Shown: in pieces, positions 1-5,407 of the stretch
How positions within the stretch are numbered: the first letter of the stretch is position 1
Layout of the letters: each line of letters opens with the position of its first letter
From: Parvibaculum sp.
GTDB lineage: Bacteria > Pseudomonadota > Alphaproteobacteria > Parvibaculales > Parvibaculaceae
NCBI GenBank assembly: GCA_014359855.1
Contig: JACIYQ010000136.1
Location: forward strand, 1-5,445
Length of the DNA: 5,445 bases
Reading direction: 5' to 3'
The notes under the pieces: model-generated
Databases searched by the model: none
What the model was told of the DNA's origin: nothing
The model's input: the letters and a program-made list of their open reading frames with translations, nothing else
Position numbers and translations under genes: made by a program

Positions 1-51
1 CGCGGTCTGGCGGGCGGGTCTGCGCGCCGGTTTGCCGGAGCGGGACCCCAT
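1..51 (-). CDS. possible 5' end of a divergent gene, cut by the window edge
   Basis: On the minus strand an ATG at 51-49 opens a frame that runs to the window edge and would encode 17 residues rich in Arg, Ala and Pro. Third codon positions are about 88% G or C over this stretch, and that bias fades just beyond the ATG, as expected if a divergent gene starts here with a short intergenic region before purD. No Shine-Dalgarno sequence is visible and the peptide is not recognisable. A plus-strand frame that would end at the TGA at 110-112, overlapping the purD ATG, shares the same high-GC positions in its first half and cannot be excluded. This is a weak call made from very little sequence. Confidence 0.2.
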   Translation of the reverse strand, partial: MGSRSGKPARRPARQTA

Positions 52-108
52 GTTACAAGGGACCCCTTCGCGCCCCAACCCTTCGATGGGAAAGAAACGG
101 CAACCCGA

Positions 109-1392
109 ATGAATATCCTCGTCATCGGCTCCGGCGGCCGGGAACACGCTCTGTGCTGGGCCATCGCCAAAAGCCCGGAATGCGGCACTCTCTATTGCGC
201 GCCCGGCAATGGCGGCATCGCGCAGGTCGCCGAATGCGTCCCCCTCTCCGCGCATGATTTCGACGTGATCGTCGGCTTTGTCCGCGAAAAGGACATCGGC
301 TTTGTCGTGGTCGGGCCTGAGGATCCGCTGGTGAAGGGCCTTGTCGACCGGCTGGACGCGGAAGGCATCGCAAGCTTCGGGCCGACCGCAAAAGCCGCCC
401 GGCTCGAAGGCTCCAAGGGCTTCACCAAGGACCTCTGCGCCGAATACGGCATCCCCACTGCCGCCTATGGCCGCTTCTCGGACGCCGCCGCCGCCAAGGC
501 CTTCATCGCCGCGAAGGGCGTTCCCATCGTCGTCAAGGCGGACGGGCTTGCCGCCGGCAAGGGCGTCATCATCGCAATGACGCTTGCCGAGGCCGAGACC
601 GCCATCGACAGCATTCTCGGCGGCCGCTTCGGTCATGCGGGCGCGGAAGTCGTGATCGAGGAATTCCTCGAAGGCGAGGAGGCGAGCTTCTTTGCCCTTT
701 GCGACGGCACGCATGTGCGCGCGCTCGTCACCGCGCAGGATCACAAGCGCGTCTTCGACAATGACGAAGGCCCGAACACGGGCGGCATGGGCGCCTATTC
801 GCCCGCGCCCGTCATGACGCCCGAACTCTCCGCGCGCGTGATGAAGGAAATCGTCGAGCCCACCGTCCGCGCCATGCGCGACAAGGGCACGCCCTACAAG
901 GGCGTCCTTTATGCGGGCCTGATGATCGCGAAGTCGGGGCCGCAGCTCATCGAATACAATGCGCGCTTCGGCGATCCCGAAACCCAGGTGCTGATGATGC
1001 GTCTCGCGTCCGATGTGGTGCCGATGCTCAAGGCCTGCCACGACGGCACGCTCGACAAGGCCGACATACGCTGGACGGACGAGGTCGCTCTCACCGTCGT
1101 CATGGCCGCTGCCGGTTATCCGGGCGACTATCGCAAGAACACCGAAATCAAGGGTCTCTCCGGCGCGGCCGCACTCGACCATGTACAGATTTTCCATGCC
1201 GGCACGAAGGCCGAGGGCGGCCACATCTTTGCGACGGGCGGGCGCGTGCTGAACGTCACCGCCACGGGCGCAACGACGGCCGAGGCGCAGGCGCGCGCCT
1301 ATGAGGCCATCGCGAAGATCGACTGGCCGGAAGGCTTCTGCCGCCGCGACATCGGCTACCGCGCCATCGAGCGTGAAAAGCAGAGCGCGTGA
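109..1392 (+). CDS. purD: phosphoribosylamine--glycine ligase (GAR synthetase)
   Basis: This cytosolic ATP-grasp enzyme joins glycine to 5-phosphoribosylamine, giving glycinamide ribonucleotide in the second step of de novo purine synthesis. The 427 residues match the usual family length. The N-terminal nucleotide-binding fold opens with GSGGREHA (residues 8-15), followed by VGPEDPLV (68-75). The ATP-grasp core contains VVKADGLAAGKGV (141-153), EEFLEGEE (184-191), DHKRVFDNDEGPNTGGMGAY (211-230) and the signature RFGDPETQ (286-293). Glu282 and Asn284 sit where the metal ligands are expected. The C-terminal domain is complete. The ATG at 109 puts the glycine-rich motif at its normal distance from the N terminus, although the only upstream purine-rich sequence (GGGAAAG, 88-94) is weak and distant. 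No other purine gene is adjacent, so it appears to be transcribed on its own. Identification is essentially certain. Confidence 0.98.
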   Translation: MNILVIGSGGREHALCWAIAKSPECGTLYCAPGNGGIAQVAECVPLSAHDFDVIVGFVREKDIGFVVVGPEDPLVKGLVDRLDAEGIASFGPTAKAARLEGSKGFTKDLCAEYGIPTAAYGRFSDAAAAKAFIAAKGVPIVVKADGLAAGKGVIIAMTLAEAETAIDSILGGRFGHAGAEVVIEEFLEGEEASFFALCDGTHVRALVTAQDHKRVFDNDEGPNTGGMGAYSPAPVMTPELSARVMKEIVEPTVRAMRDKGTPYKGVLYAGLMIAKSGPQLIEYNARFGDPETQVLMMRLASDVVPMLKACHDGTLDKADIRWTDEVALTVVMAAAGYPGDYRKNTEIKGLSGAAALDHVQIFHAGTKAEGGHIFATGGRVLNVTATGATTAEAQARAYEAIAKIDWPEGFCRRDIGYRAIEREKQSA

Positions 1393-1397
1393 GGGAA

Positions 1398-1430
1398 TGA
1401 GGGCAAGGCTTTTCTCAGACCTTTCCCTCA
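1398..1430 (+). terminator. hairpin just after purD, putative terminator
   Basis: Six bases after the purD stop, TGAGGG (1398-1403) pairs with CCCTCA (1425-1430). The stem continues as AAGG (1405-1408) with CCTT (1420-1423) after one mismatch, leaving an 11-base loop. A competing pairing uses GAGGGAA at 1391-1397 with TTCCCTC at 1423-1429. No run of T follows the stem, so this is not a classic intrinsic terminator. The position supports a 3'-end role for the purD transcript, but termination itself is inferred. Confidence 0.35.
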
Positions 1431-1433
1431 GTC

Positions 1434-1537
1434 GTCATGACCCGCTTTATGCGGGTCATCCACGTCTTTGCTGCATTGCGTTGAAGAAAGACGTGGATGG
1501 CCCGCCAAGAAATTCCAAAGGAGGGCCGGGCCATGAC
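1434..1537. repeat. palindromic repeat, family 1 copy A (inverted pair of small palindromes)
   Basis: The element is bounded by GTCATG (1434-1439) and CATGAC (1532-1537). The left arm is ATGACCCGC (1437-1445), a 5-base loop, then GCGGGTCAT (1451-1459). A central stem of 12 perfect pairs joins ATCCACGTCTTT (1458-1469) to AAAGACGTGGAT (1487-1498) across a 17-base loop. The right arm pairs ATGGCCCG (1497-1504) with CGGGCCAT (1527-1534), but its loop is enlarged to 22 bases against 5 in copy B at 3241-3325. The overall plan, two small palindromes in opposite orientation around a spacer, resembles REP doublets (REPINs). Similar sequences are common between genes in alphaproteobacteria. Mobilisation by a RAYT-type transposase is inference, as none is present here. 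Confidence 0.88.
1517..1535 (+). promoter_or_regulatory. strong ribosome-binding site and alternative ATG inside repeat copy A
   Basis: AAAGGAGGG at 1517-1525 contains a near-ideal Shine-Dalgarno core (1519-1524), placed 8 bases before an ATG at 1533 that is in frame with the phosphotransferase gene. The purine stretch lies in the enlarged loop of the repeat's right arm, and the first two bases of the ATG lie in its stem. Starting here would add 28 residues to the protein. Third positions in those added codons are only about 54% G or C (15 of 28), against about 88% in the first 24 codons after the next start at 1617, so the extension looks like poorly constrained sequence. The site is real as a sequence; its use in vivo is unknown. 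Confidence 0.45.
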
Positions 1538-1616
1538 GGAATTGGTTGATGCGGGAACATCGCCGAAGCGCGGAACAAAAGACTACGGAATAAACAATAC
1601 GGGGAGTGAAACGAAG

Positions 1617-2708
1617 ATGAGCGAAACGGAAGCAAGCCGCCAGGAGCAGTTCTCCGGCACGAAGGACGTGGCCGGCAGCCACAAGTTCGACGAGAAGCGC
1701 CTCGAAGACTACATGGCCGCTCATGTCGAAGGCTTCGAAGGTCCGCTCACCGTCCGCCAGTTCAAGGGCGGACAGTCGAACCCCACCTATCAGCTCGTCA
1801 CGCCGAAGCGGAAATATGTGCTCCGCCGCAAGCCGCCGGGAAAGCTCCTTCCCTCCGCCCATGCGGTCGACCGTGAATACAAGGTCATCACAGCGCTCGG
1901 CACCACCGGCTTTCCCGTGCCGCGCACTTATTGTCTGTGTGAGGACGATAGCGTCATCGGCACCATGTTCTACATCATGGACATGGTGGAAGGCCGCGTG
2001 CTCTGGGAACCGCTGATGCCCACCCAGGACAAGGAGACGCGCTGGAAAATCTACGCATCGCTCAACGAGACGATGGCCCGCCTCCACACGGTCGATTACG
2101 AGAAGATCGGCCTCGGCGATTTCGGCAAGCCCGGCAACTATTTCGCGCGCCAGATTTCGCGCTGGTCGAAGCAATATGTCGCTTCCGAAGCGGAAACCAT
2201 TCCGGAGATGAACCGTCTCATGGAATGGCTGCCTGAAAACGTGCCGCAGGATGACTCCACCTCGATCGTCCATGGCGACTACCGCCTCGACAACACGGTG
2301 CTCCATCCCGCCGAGCCGAAGGTCATCGCCGTCCTCGACTGGGAGCTGTCGACGCTCGGCCATCCGCTCGGCGACTTCACCTACAGTCTCATGCAGTGGG
2401 TGATGCCCGGCCAGGGCACGGGCGGCGGCACCGGCTCGATCAAGACGGCCGACCTCAAGTCGCTCGGCATCCCCACCCTTGATGAGTACATCGCCATGTA
2501 CTGTGAACGGACGAACCGTTCCGGCATCGAAAACCTCGATTTTTATTTTTCGTATAATTTCTTCCGTCTTGCCGGTATCCTGCAGGGAATCGCGGGGCGG
2601 GTGAGAGACGGTACGGCATCCAGTGAACATGCGAAGCAGATGGCGGCGAACGTCCGTCCGCTTGCGGAGGAAGCCTGGATCTATGCCCAACGCGCGGGGG
2701 CCAAATAG
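1617..2708 (+). CDS. phosphotransferase family protein, ACAD10/ACAD11 kinase-domain type
   Basis: This 363-residue soluble protein has the aminoglycoside-phosphotransferase (APH) kinase fold, of the subgroup resembling the N-terminal kinase domain of eukaryotic ACAD10/ACAD11. The ATP loop GGQSNPTY is at residues 51-58. YVLRRKPPG (67-75) carries the nucleotide-binding strand and Glu87 lies in the following helix. The catalytic loop HGDYRLDN (219-226) has Asp221 as likely base and Asn226 as metal ligand. DWE (241-243) replaces the kinase DFG, and FRLAGILQGIAGR (316-328) is typical of this subgroup. Mammalian relatives phosphorylate 4-hydroxyacyl-CoA; a similar acyl substrate here is inference, and aminoglycoside resistance is unlikely. 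I prefer the ATG at 1617, preceded by GGGGAG, because codon bias becomes normal there. An in-frame ATG at 1533 has a better ribosome site and would give 391 residues. The gene probably forms an operon with the GNAT gene 53 bases downstream. Confidence 0.88.
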   Translation: MSETEASRQEQFSGTKDVAGSHKFDEKRLEDYMAAHVEGFEGPLTVRQFKGGQSNPTYQLVTPKRKYVLRRKPPGKLLPSAHAVDREYKVITALGTTGFPVPRTYCLCEDDSVIGTMFYIMDMVEGRVLWEPLMPTQDKETRWKIYASLNETMARLHTVDYEKIGLGDFGKPGNYFARQISRWSKQYVASEAETIPEMNRLMEWLPENVPQDDSTSIVHGDYRLDNTVLHPAEPKVIAVLDWELSTLGHPLGDFTYSLMQWVMPGQGTGGGTGSIKTADLKSLGIPTLDEYIAMYCERTNRSGIENLDFYFSYNFFRLAGILQGIAGRVRDGTASSEHAKQMAANVRPLAEEAWIYAQRAGAK

Positions 2709-2761
2709 TAAAGAGGCCCCGGGGGGCACCAACAACAAGAAGAAAGTTAACGAGTGAGCGT

Positions 2762-3211
2762 ATGAGTGATACCGGAATCTCCTCATGGAGCCGCCACGGC
2801 TTTGAGATAACGACCGACAAGTCCCGGCTGGACACGGATTCCATCCTCAAGATGCTCGGCGCCACCTATTGGGCACGCGACGTCTCGCCCGAGGCGCTCT
2901 GGACGAGCATCCTGAATTCCCGTGCCTATGGGCTCTACTCGCCGGATGGCGAGCAGGCCGGCTTCGGGCGCATGGTGACGGATATCACGCGCTTCGCCTG
3001 GATGAGCGATGTCTACATTCTGCCCGTTCATCGCGGCAACGCGCTTGGCAAGTGGCTCGTGGAGACGATGGTAAACGATCCCGCGCTCGCCTCGGTCACG
3101 CGCATCATGCTGTCCACCAACGATGCGCATTCTCTGTACCAACGCTTCGGCTTCAAGGTCATCGGCAGCGACGACGAACAAGGCCGCCAGACCATGCAGT
3201 TGAAGCGGTAG
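2762..3211 (+). CDS. GNAT family N-acetyltransferase
   Basis: This 149-residue protein is a single GNAT domain, predicted to transfer an acetyl group from acetyl-CoA to an unidentified amine. The central strands include GLYSPDGEQAGFGRMVTD (57-74). Motif A is SDVYILPVHRGNALGKWLVE (82-101), whose RGNALG (91-96) is the pyrophosphate-binding loop in R-x-x-G-x-G form but with Ala94 where Gly is usual. Motif B is LSTNDAHSLYQRFGFKVIG (117-135), with Tyr126 at the position of the common general acid and the family's FGF turn at 129-131. Length is normal for the family and there is no signal peptide or membrane segment. The ATG at 2762 is preceded by a modest purine stretch at 2752-2758. It lies 53 bases after the phosphotransferase gene, on the same strand, and is convergent with pfkA. 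The substrate cannot be read from the sequence. Confidence 0.9.
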   Translation: MSDTGISSWSRHGFEITTDKSRLDTDSILKMLGATYWARDVSPEALWTSILNSRAYGLYSPDGEQAGFGRMVTDITRFAWMSDVYILPVHRGNALGKWLVETMVNDPALASVTRIMLSTNDAHSLYQRFGFKVIGSDDEQGRQTMQLKR

Positions 3212-3240
3212 GGGAAGTTTCCATTCCGTTTCTCTAATTC

Positions 3241-3325
3241 GTCATGACCCGGCTTGTCCGGGTCATCCACGTCTTTCTGGTATCCGTGGCAAGACGTGGA
3301 TGGCCCGCATGAAGCGGGCCATGAC
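3241..3325. repeat. palindromic repeat, family 1 copy B, between convergent genes
   Basis: This is the cleaner copy of the element at 1434-1537. It is bounded by GTCATG and CATGAC. The left arm is ATGACCCGG (3244-3252), loop CTTGT, CCGGGTCAT (3258-3266). The central stem of 11 perfect pairs is ATCCACGTCTT (3265-3275) with AAGACGTGGAT (3291-3301) around a 15-base loop. The right arm is ATGGCCCGC (3300-3308), loop ATGAA, GCGGGCCAT (3314-3322). It sits 29 bases after the GNAT stop and 30 bases beyond the pfkA stop. In RNA from either strand it would fold into a strong three-arm structure, so a role as a two-way transcript end or stabiliser is plausible but inferred. Confidence 0.9.
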
Positions 3326-3355
3326 GCATTTGGCTGGGCCAGAGACAGCCACCCC

Positions 3356-4510
3356 TCAATACAAATACATCGGCGTGCCGAGCACGCGGGCGATGCGCGG
3401 ACGGTAAGCTTGCGCGTCGTAGAAGGCGTCGACATCGACGCGTTTGCGCCCGCTCGCGCAGACATCCGCCGGTACGGTCGCGTAATTGCCGTCGCGCAGC
3501 GCCGTCATGAAGCCTGTGCGCCCTTCCGCGATCTCCTGCACGGCGAGCGTGCCGAAACCTTTCGCGACCATCTGGTCGAGCGCGTCGGGGGCGCCCGCGC
3601 GCATCAGATAGGCGAGCGATTGCGTGATCGTGTCGATGCCCGTCGCCTTCGTCAGTTCCTCGCCAAGCAGATGACCGATACCGCCGAGACGCTTGCGTCC
3701 ATATTCGTCGGCCTGGCCGTAGGTCATTTCCTTGCCGCCTTCCACCGTTGCGCCTTCCGACACCACCACCATCGCGTAGCGCGCCGGGTTTTCCATACGG
3801 TCGGCGGCGAGGAGTTCGGCGAGCCGCGCCGGGTCGAACGGCACTTCGGCGATGATTGCGCGGTCGGCATCGGCGAGATAGCTCGCCAGCAGCGCCGTCT
3901 CGCCCGAATGGCGGCCGAAGAGTTCCACCACGGCAATCCGCTCGTGGCTCCCCGTCGAGGTCCGCAGCGCGTTGATATATTCGACCGAGCGCGAGACCGC
4001 CGTCGAGAAACCGATGCAGTAATCCGTGCCGAAAACGTCGTTGTCCATCGTCTTGGGGATCGACACCACCTTCATGCCTTCGCGGTGAAGCTGCGCGGCG
4101 TAGGTCAGCGTGCCGTCGCCGCCGATCGTCACCATCACGTCGATGCCGAGATGCTCGAACACGCGCAGGATGTGCGGCGTCGTATCGACCGTGCCCTTGT
4201 CCGACAGCTTGAATTTCCCTTTCAGGAAATCCGGCAGCTTCTCTTCCACCATCCATTGCGGGTCGGTCCGCGTCGTATGCAGCACCGTGCCGCCCATGCG
4301 GTCGATGGTCCGCACGGCTTCGCCGTCGAGCCGCATCAGGTGCTGCTCGCTGCCTTCCGGATCGTCGGGATTGTAGCTCATCGGTCCCGCCCAGCCGCGG
4401 CGAAAGCCGATCACCTCCCAGCCGAGCTCGTTGGCGCGCCGCGTCACCGCCTTGATGCAGGAATTGAGGCCCGGCACGTCGCCGCCGCCGGTGAGGATTC
4501 CGATACGCAT
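3356..4510 (-). CDS. pfkA: 6-phosphofructokinase, PfkA superfamily (group III-like), probably ATP-dependent
   Basis: The product is a 384-residue cytosolic enzyme phosphorylating fructose 6-phosphate to fructose 1,6-bisphosphate in glycolysis. The phosphate-donor loop TGGGDVPGLN is at residues 7-16, GGDGT at 130-134 and PKTMDND at 152-158, with Asp156 matching the catalytic Asp127 of E. coli PfkA. Sugar-phosphate residues are seen in SHERIAVVE (188-196, Arg191), FGRHSG (198-203, Arg200), SEGA (251-254, Glu252) and LAYLMRAGAPDALD (299-312, Arg304). Gly133 corresponds to E. coli Gly104, the ATP-type residue, while Lys153 corresponds to position 124, where pyrophosphate enzymes carry Lys. To my knowledge the Gly/Lys pair also occurs in ATP-using actinobacterial and trypanosomal enzymes, so ATP is favoured but not proven. 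The protein is longer than the 320-residue E. coli enzyme, partly through extra sequence around residues 85-115. The start at 4510 is chosen over an in-frame ATG 48 bases upstream because of a ribosome site and because the glycine loop then begins at residue 7. Confidence 0.93.
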   Translation of the reverse strand: MRIGILTGGGDVPGLNSCIKAVTRRANELGWEVIGFRRGWAGPMSYNPDDPEGSEQHLMRLDGEAVRTIDRMGGTVLHTTRTDPQWMVEEKLPDFLKGKFKLSDKGTVDTTPHILRVFEHLGIDVMVTIGGDGTLTYAAQLHREGMKVVSIPKTMDNDVFGTDYCIGFSTAVSRSVEYINALRTSTGSHERIAVVELFGRHSGETALLASYLADADRAIIAEVPFDPARLAELLAADRMENPARYAMVVVSEGATVEGGKEMTYGQADEYGRKRLGGIGHLLGEELTKATGIDTITQSLAYLMRAGAPDALDQMVAKGFGTLAVQEIAEGRTGFMTALRDGNYATVPADVCASGRKRVDVDAFYDAQAYRPRIARVLGTPMYLY

Positions 4511-4518
4511 TGCCTGCA

Positions 4519-4526
4519 CTTCCTTT
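4519..4526 (-). promoter_or_regulatory. ribosome-binding site of the phosphofructokinase gene
   Basis: On the minus strand AAAGGAAG occupies 4526-4519, with AGGAAG ending 8 bases before the ATG at 4510. This spacing selects 4510 over the in-frame ATG at 4558, which would add 16 residues and push the conserved glycine-rich loop away from its normal N-terminal place. Confidence 0.7.
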
Positions 4527-4607
4527 CGCCGGGTGTCTGCCCGAATCTCACACTTCAACGATTACCGGAAATTCTAACCGGCACTGCTTCAGGGAATAAC
4601 TCTCTCG

Positions 4608-4716
4608 TTCGTCATTGCGAGGAGCGAAGCGACGAAGCAATCCATAGGGCGCTTTCGACAATGTTGACGGCTCTATGGATCGCCACGGCCGCTTTCAGCG
4701 GCCTCGCGATGACGAA
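4608..4716. repeat. palindromic repeat, family 2 (reads HCEERSDEAI when translated)
   Basis: The two ends TTCGTCATTGCGAGG (4608-4622) and CCTCGCGATGACGAA (4702-4716) are complementary at 14 of 15 positions. A central stem joins ATCCATAG (4640-4647) to CTATGGAT (4673-4680) around a 25-base loop. The right half holds a hairpin, GGCCGCT (4687-4693), loop TTC, AGCGGCC (4697-4703). The left half is the well-known motif that yields the spurious peptide HCEERSDEAI in many bacterial genomes, with only weak internal pairing. The two halves are diverged inverted copies of each other, the same plan as family 1 but with unrelated sequence. It lies 97 bases upstream of the pfkA start codon, in a gap that otherwise holds no convincing gene. 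Confidence 0.88.
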
Positions 4717-4728
4717 GGAGGCAGTTGG

Positions 4729-4796
4729 ATTGCAGGTCCATCGTTCCCGACCTCCCCTGTGAGAGGTTGAGGGGTATGCTGCCGCCTTCCTGCAAT
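4729..4796. repeat. 8-base inverted repeat between the family 2 element and the pseudogene
   Basis: ATTGCAGG (4729-4736) and CCTGCAAT (4789-4796) are perfectly complementary across 52 bases. A short ACCTC/GAGGT pairing (4750-4754 with 4763-4767) lies between them. This may be a worn third inverted element or chance pairing. Apart from this and the family 2 repeat, I see nothing else supported in the 332 bases between pfkA and the pseudogene. Confidence 0.3.
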
Positions 4797-4842
4797 ACAA
4801 CATCCTCGCAACAACACATCCTAACAGCTAGAAATCACAATC

Positions 4843-5324
4843 ATGAAGACAAGCGGCACTTTCTCCATCGCCGTCGCGGGGCTCGGGCGGCGCATCGCGA
4901 CCGTCATCCGCAATCTCGCCGCCGTCACACGCCGCCTCGGGCCGGGCGGGTCGCGAGTTTCGGCGGCCGCTCCATCTTTACGCCCGAGAACGAAGCCCTT
5001 GCCGAATGCCGCCATGCCGGCGGCGAGGTGCCTTACGAACTCTGGCGCGCGGGCTGGAACGCGGGTGAAAGCGTCTTTCGTTCCGATGCCGATGTCGCGG
5101 ACAACCAGACCGCCCTCATCGAATACGAGAACGGCGTGCGCCTGTCCTTCCACGCCAACACCCATGCAGGCATCCTTCAGCGCCGCTGGTATTTCGCGGG
5201 GACCGATGGCGCGATGGTCGCCGGCCTCACTGTCATGGCCGCCGACCGCGCCATGCGCGAAGGCAGCGTCGTCGATTGCAAACCGCTGTGGGAAAGGCTC
5301 GAGAAGGAACTGAGAGGCCGATAA
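4843..5324 (+). pseudogene. Gfo/Idh/MocA-family oxidoreductase remnant, frameshifted and internally deleted
   Basis: Two reading frames together resemble a dehydrogenase of the Gfo/Idh/MocA family, which uses NAD(P) to oxidise sugars and related alcohols. The first, from the ATG at 4843, gives FSIAVAGLGRRIATVIRNLA, a typical first strand and glycine loop of the Rossmann domain, and then degenerates. From about 4947 the +2-shifted frame gives RVASFGGRSIFTPE, followed by C-terminal-domain sequence including WNAGESVFRSDADVADNQTA and RRWYFAGTDGAMVA. It ends in GLTVMAADRAMREG and a TAA at 5322-5324. Intact members have roughly 340-400 residues; about 160 remain. Most of the Rossmann domain, with the EKP-containing region, is missing. 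A second, in-frame gap probably joins GTDGAMVA to the C-terminal helix near 5218. No good ribosome site precedes 4843. A functional short protein is very unlikely; family assignment is fairly secure, substrate unknown. Confidence 0.78.
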
Positions 5325-5330
5325 GCGCTC

Positions 5331-5407
5331 CCACCCTCCCCTTGAGGGAGGGTCAGAAAATTCGAGCGGTACGCGAAGAATTTTATGGGGCGGGGTCGCG
5401 GCGCCGC
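5331..5407. repeat. palindromic intergenic element, family 3, with terminator-like first hairpin
   Basis: Starting 6 bases after the pseudogene stop, ACCCTCCC (5333-5340), loop CTTGA and GGGAGGGT (5346-5353) form a perfect 8-pair stem. AAAATTC (5357-5363) then pairs with GAATTTT (5378-5384), with GCG/CGC (5366-5368, 5372-5374) nested inside. A GC palindrome GCGGCGCCGC lies at 5398-5407. Elements with a CCTCCCC-TTGAGGG hairpin followed by an AAAATTC/GAATTTT arm are, in my experience, frequent between alphaproteobacterial genes. Only one copy is visible, so the repeat status rests on that recall and the exact limits are uncertain. The first hairpin could act as a terminator. The remaining bases to 5445 show nothing I can support. 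Confidence 0.55.

Noticed and set aside
1497..1616. Extending the phosphotransferase to the first in-frame ATG at 1497
   Set aside because: That ATG lies inside the central stem of the repeat and has no ribosome site; the only competitive upstream start is 1533.
2716..2727. GC-rich GCCC/GGGC hairpin between the phosphotransferase and GNAT genes as a terminator
   Set aside because: The stem has only four pairs with a 4-base loop and no T-run, in a 53-base gap that fits co-transcription.
1428..2786. A 452-residue minus-strand open frame opposite the phosphotransferase gene
   Set aside because: It mirrors the codon bias of the true gene on the other strand, shows no domain, and extends into the repeat at 1434-1537. 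Long antisense frames are common in high-GC DNA.
3234..4256. A 340-residue minus-strand frame overlapping pfkA in another phase
   Set aside because: It is extremely Arg-rich and lacks any motif, while the overlapping pfkA frame is conserved throughout.
1434..4716. CRISPR-like array from the recurring palindromes
   Set aside because: Only two copies of one family are present, 1.8 kb apart with genes between them, and there are no regular spacers.
3254..4762. A 502-residue plus-strand open frame across the pfkA region
   Set aside because: It is antisense to a gene with all phosphofructokinase motifs, its product is His/Arg-rich without recognisable domains, and it runs through two palindromic repeats, including the spurious HCEERSDEAI peptide.
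4725..4946. The shifted frame upstream of the oxidoreductase C-terminal part as a real N terminus
   Set aside because: Residues before about 4947 in this frame are Arg/His-rich and unlike any Gfo/Idh/MocA sequence, whereas the alternative frame from 4843 gives the expected Rossmann start.
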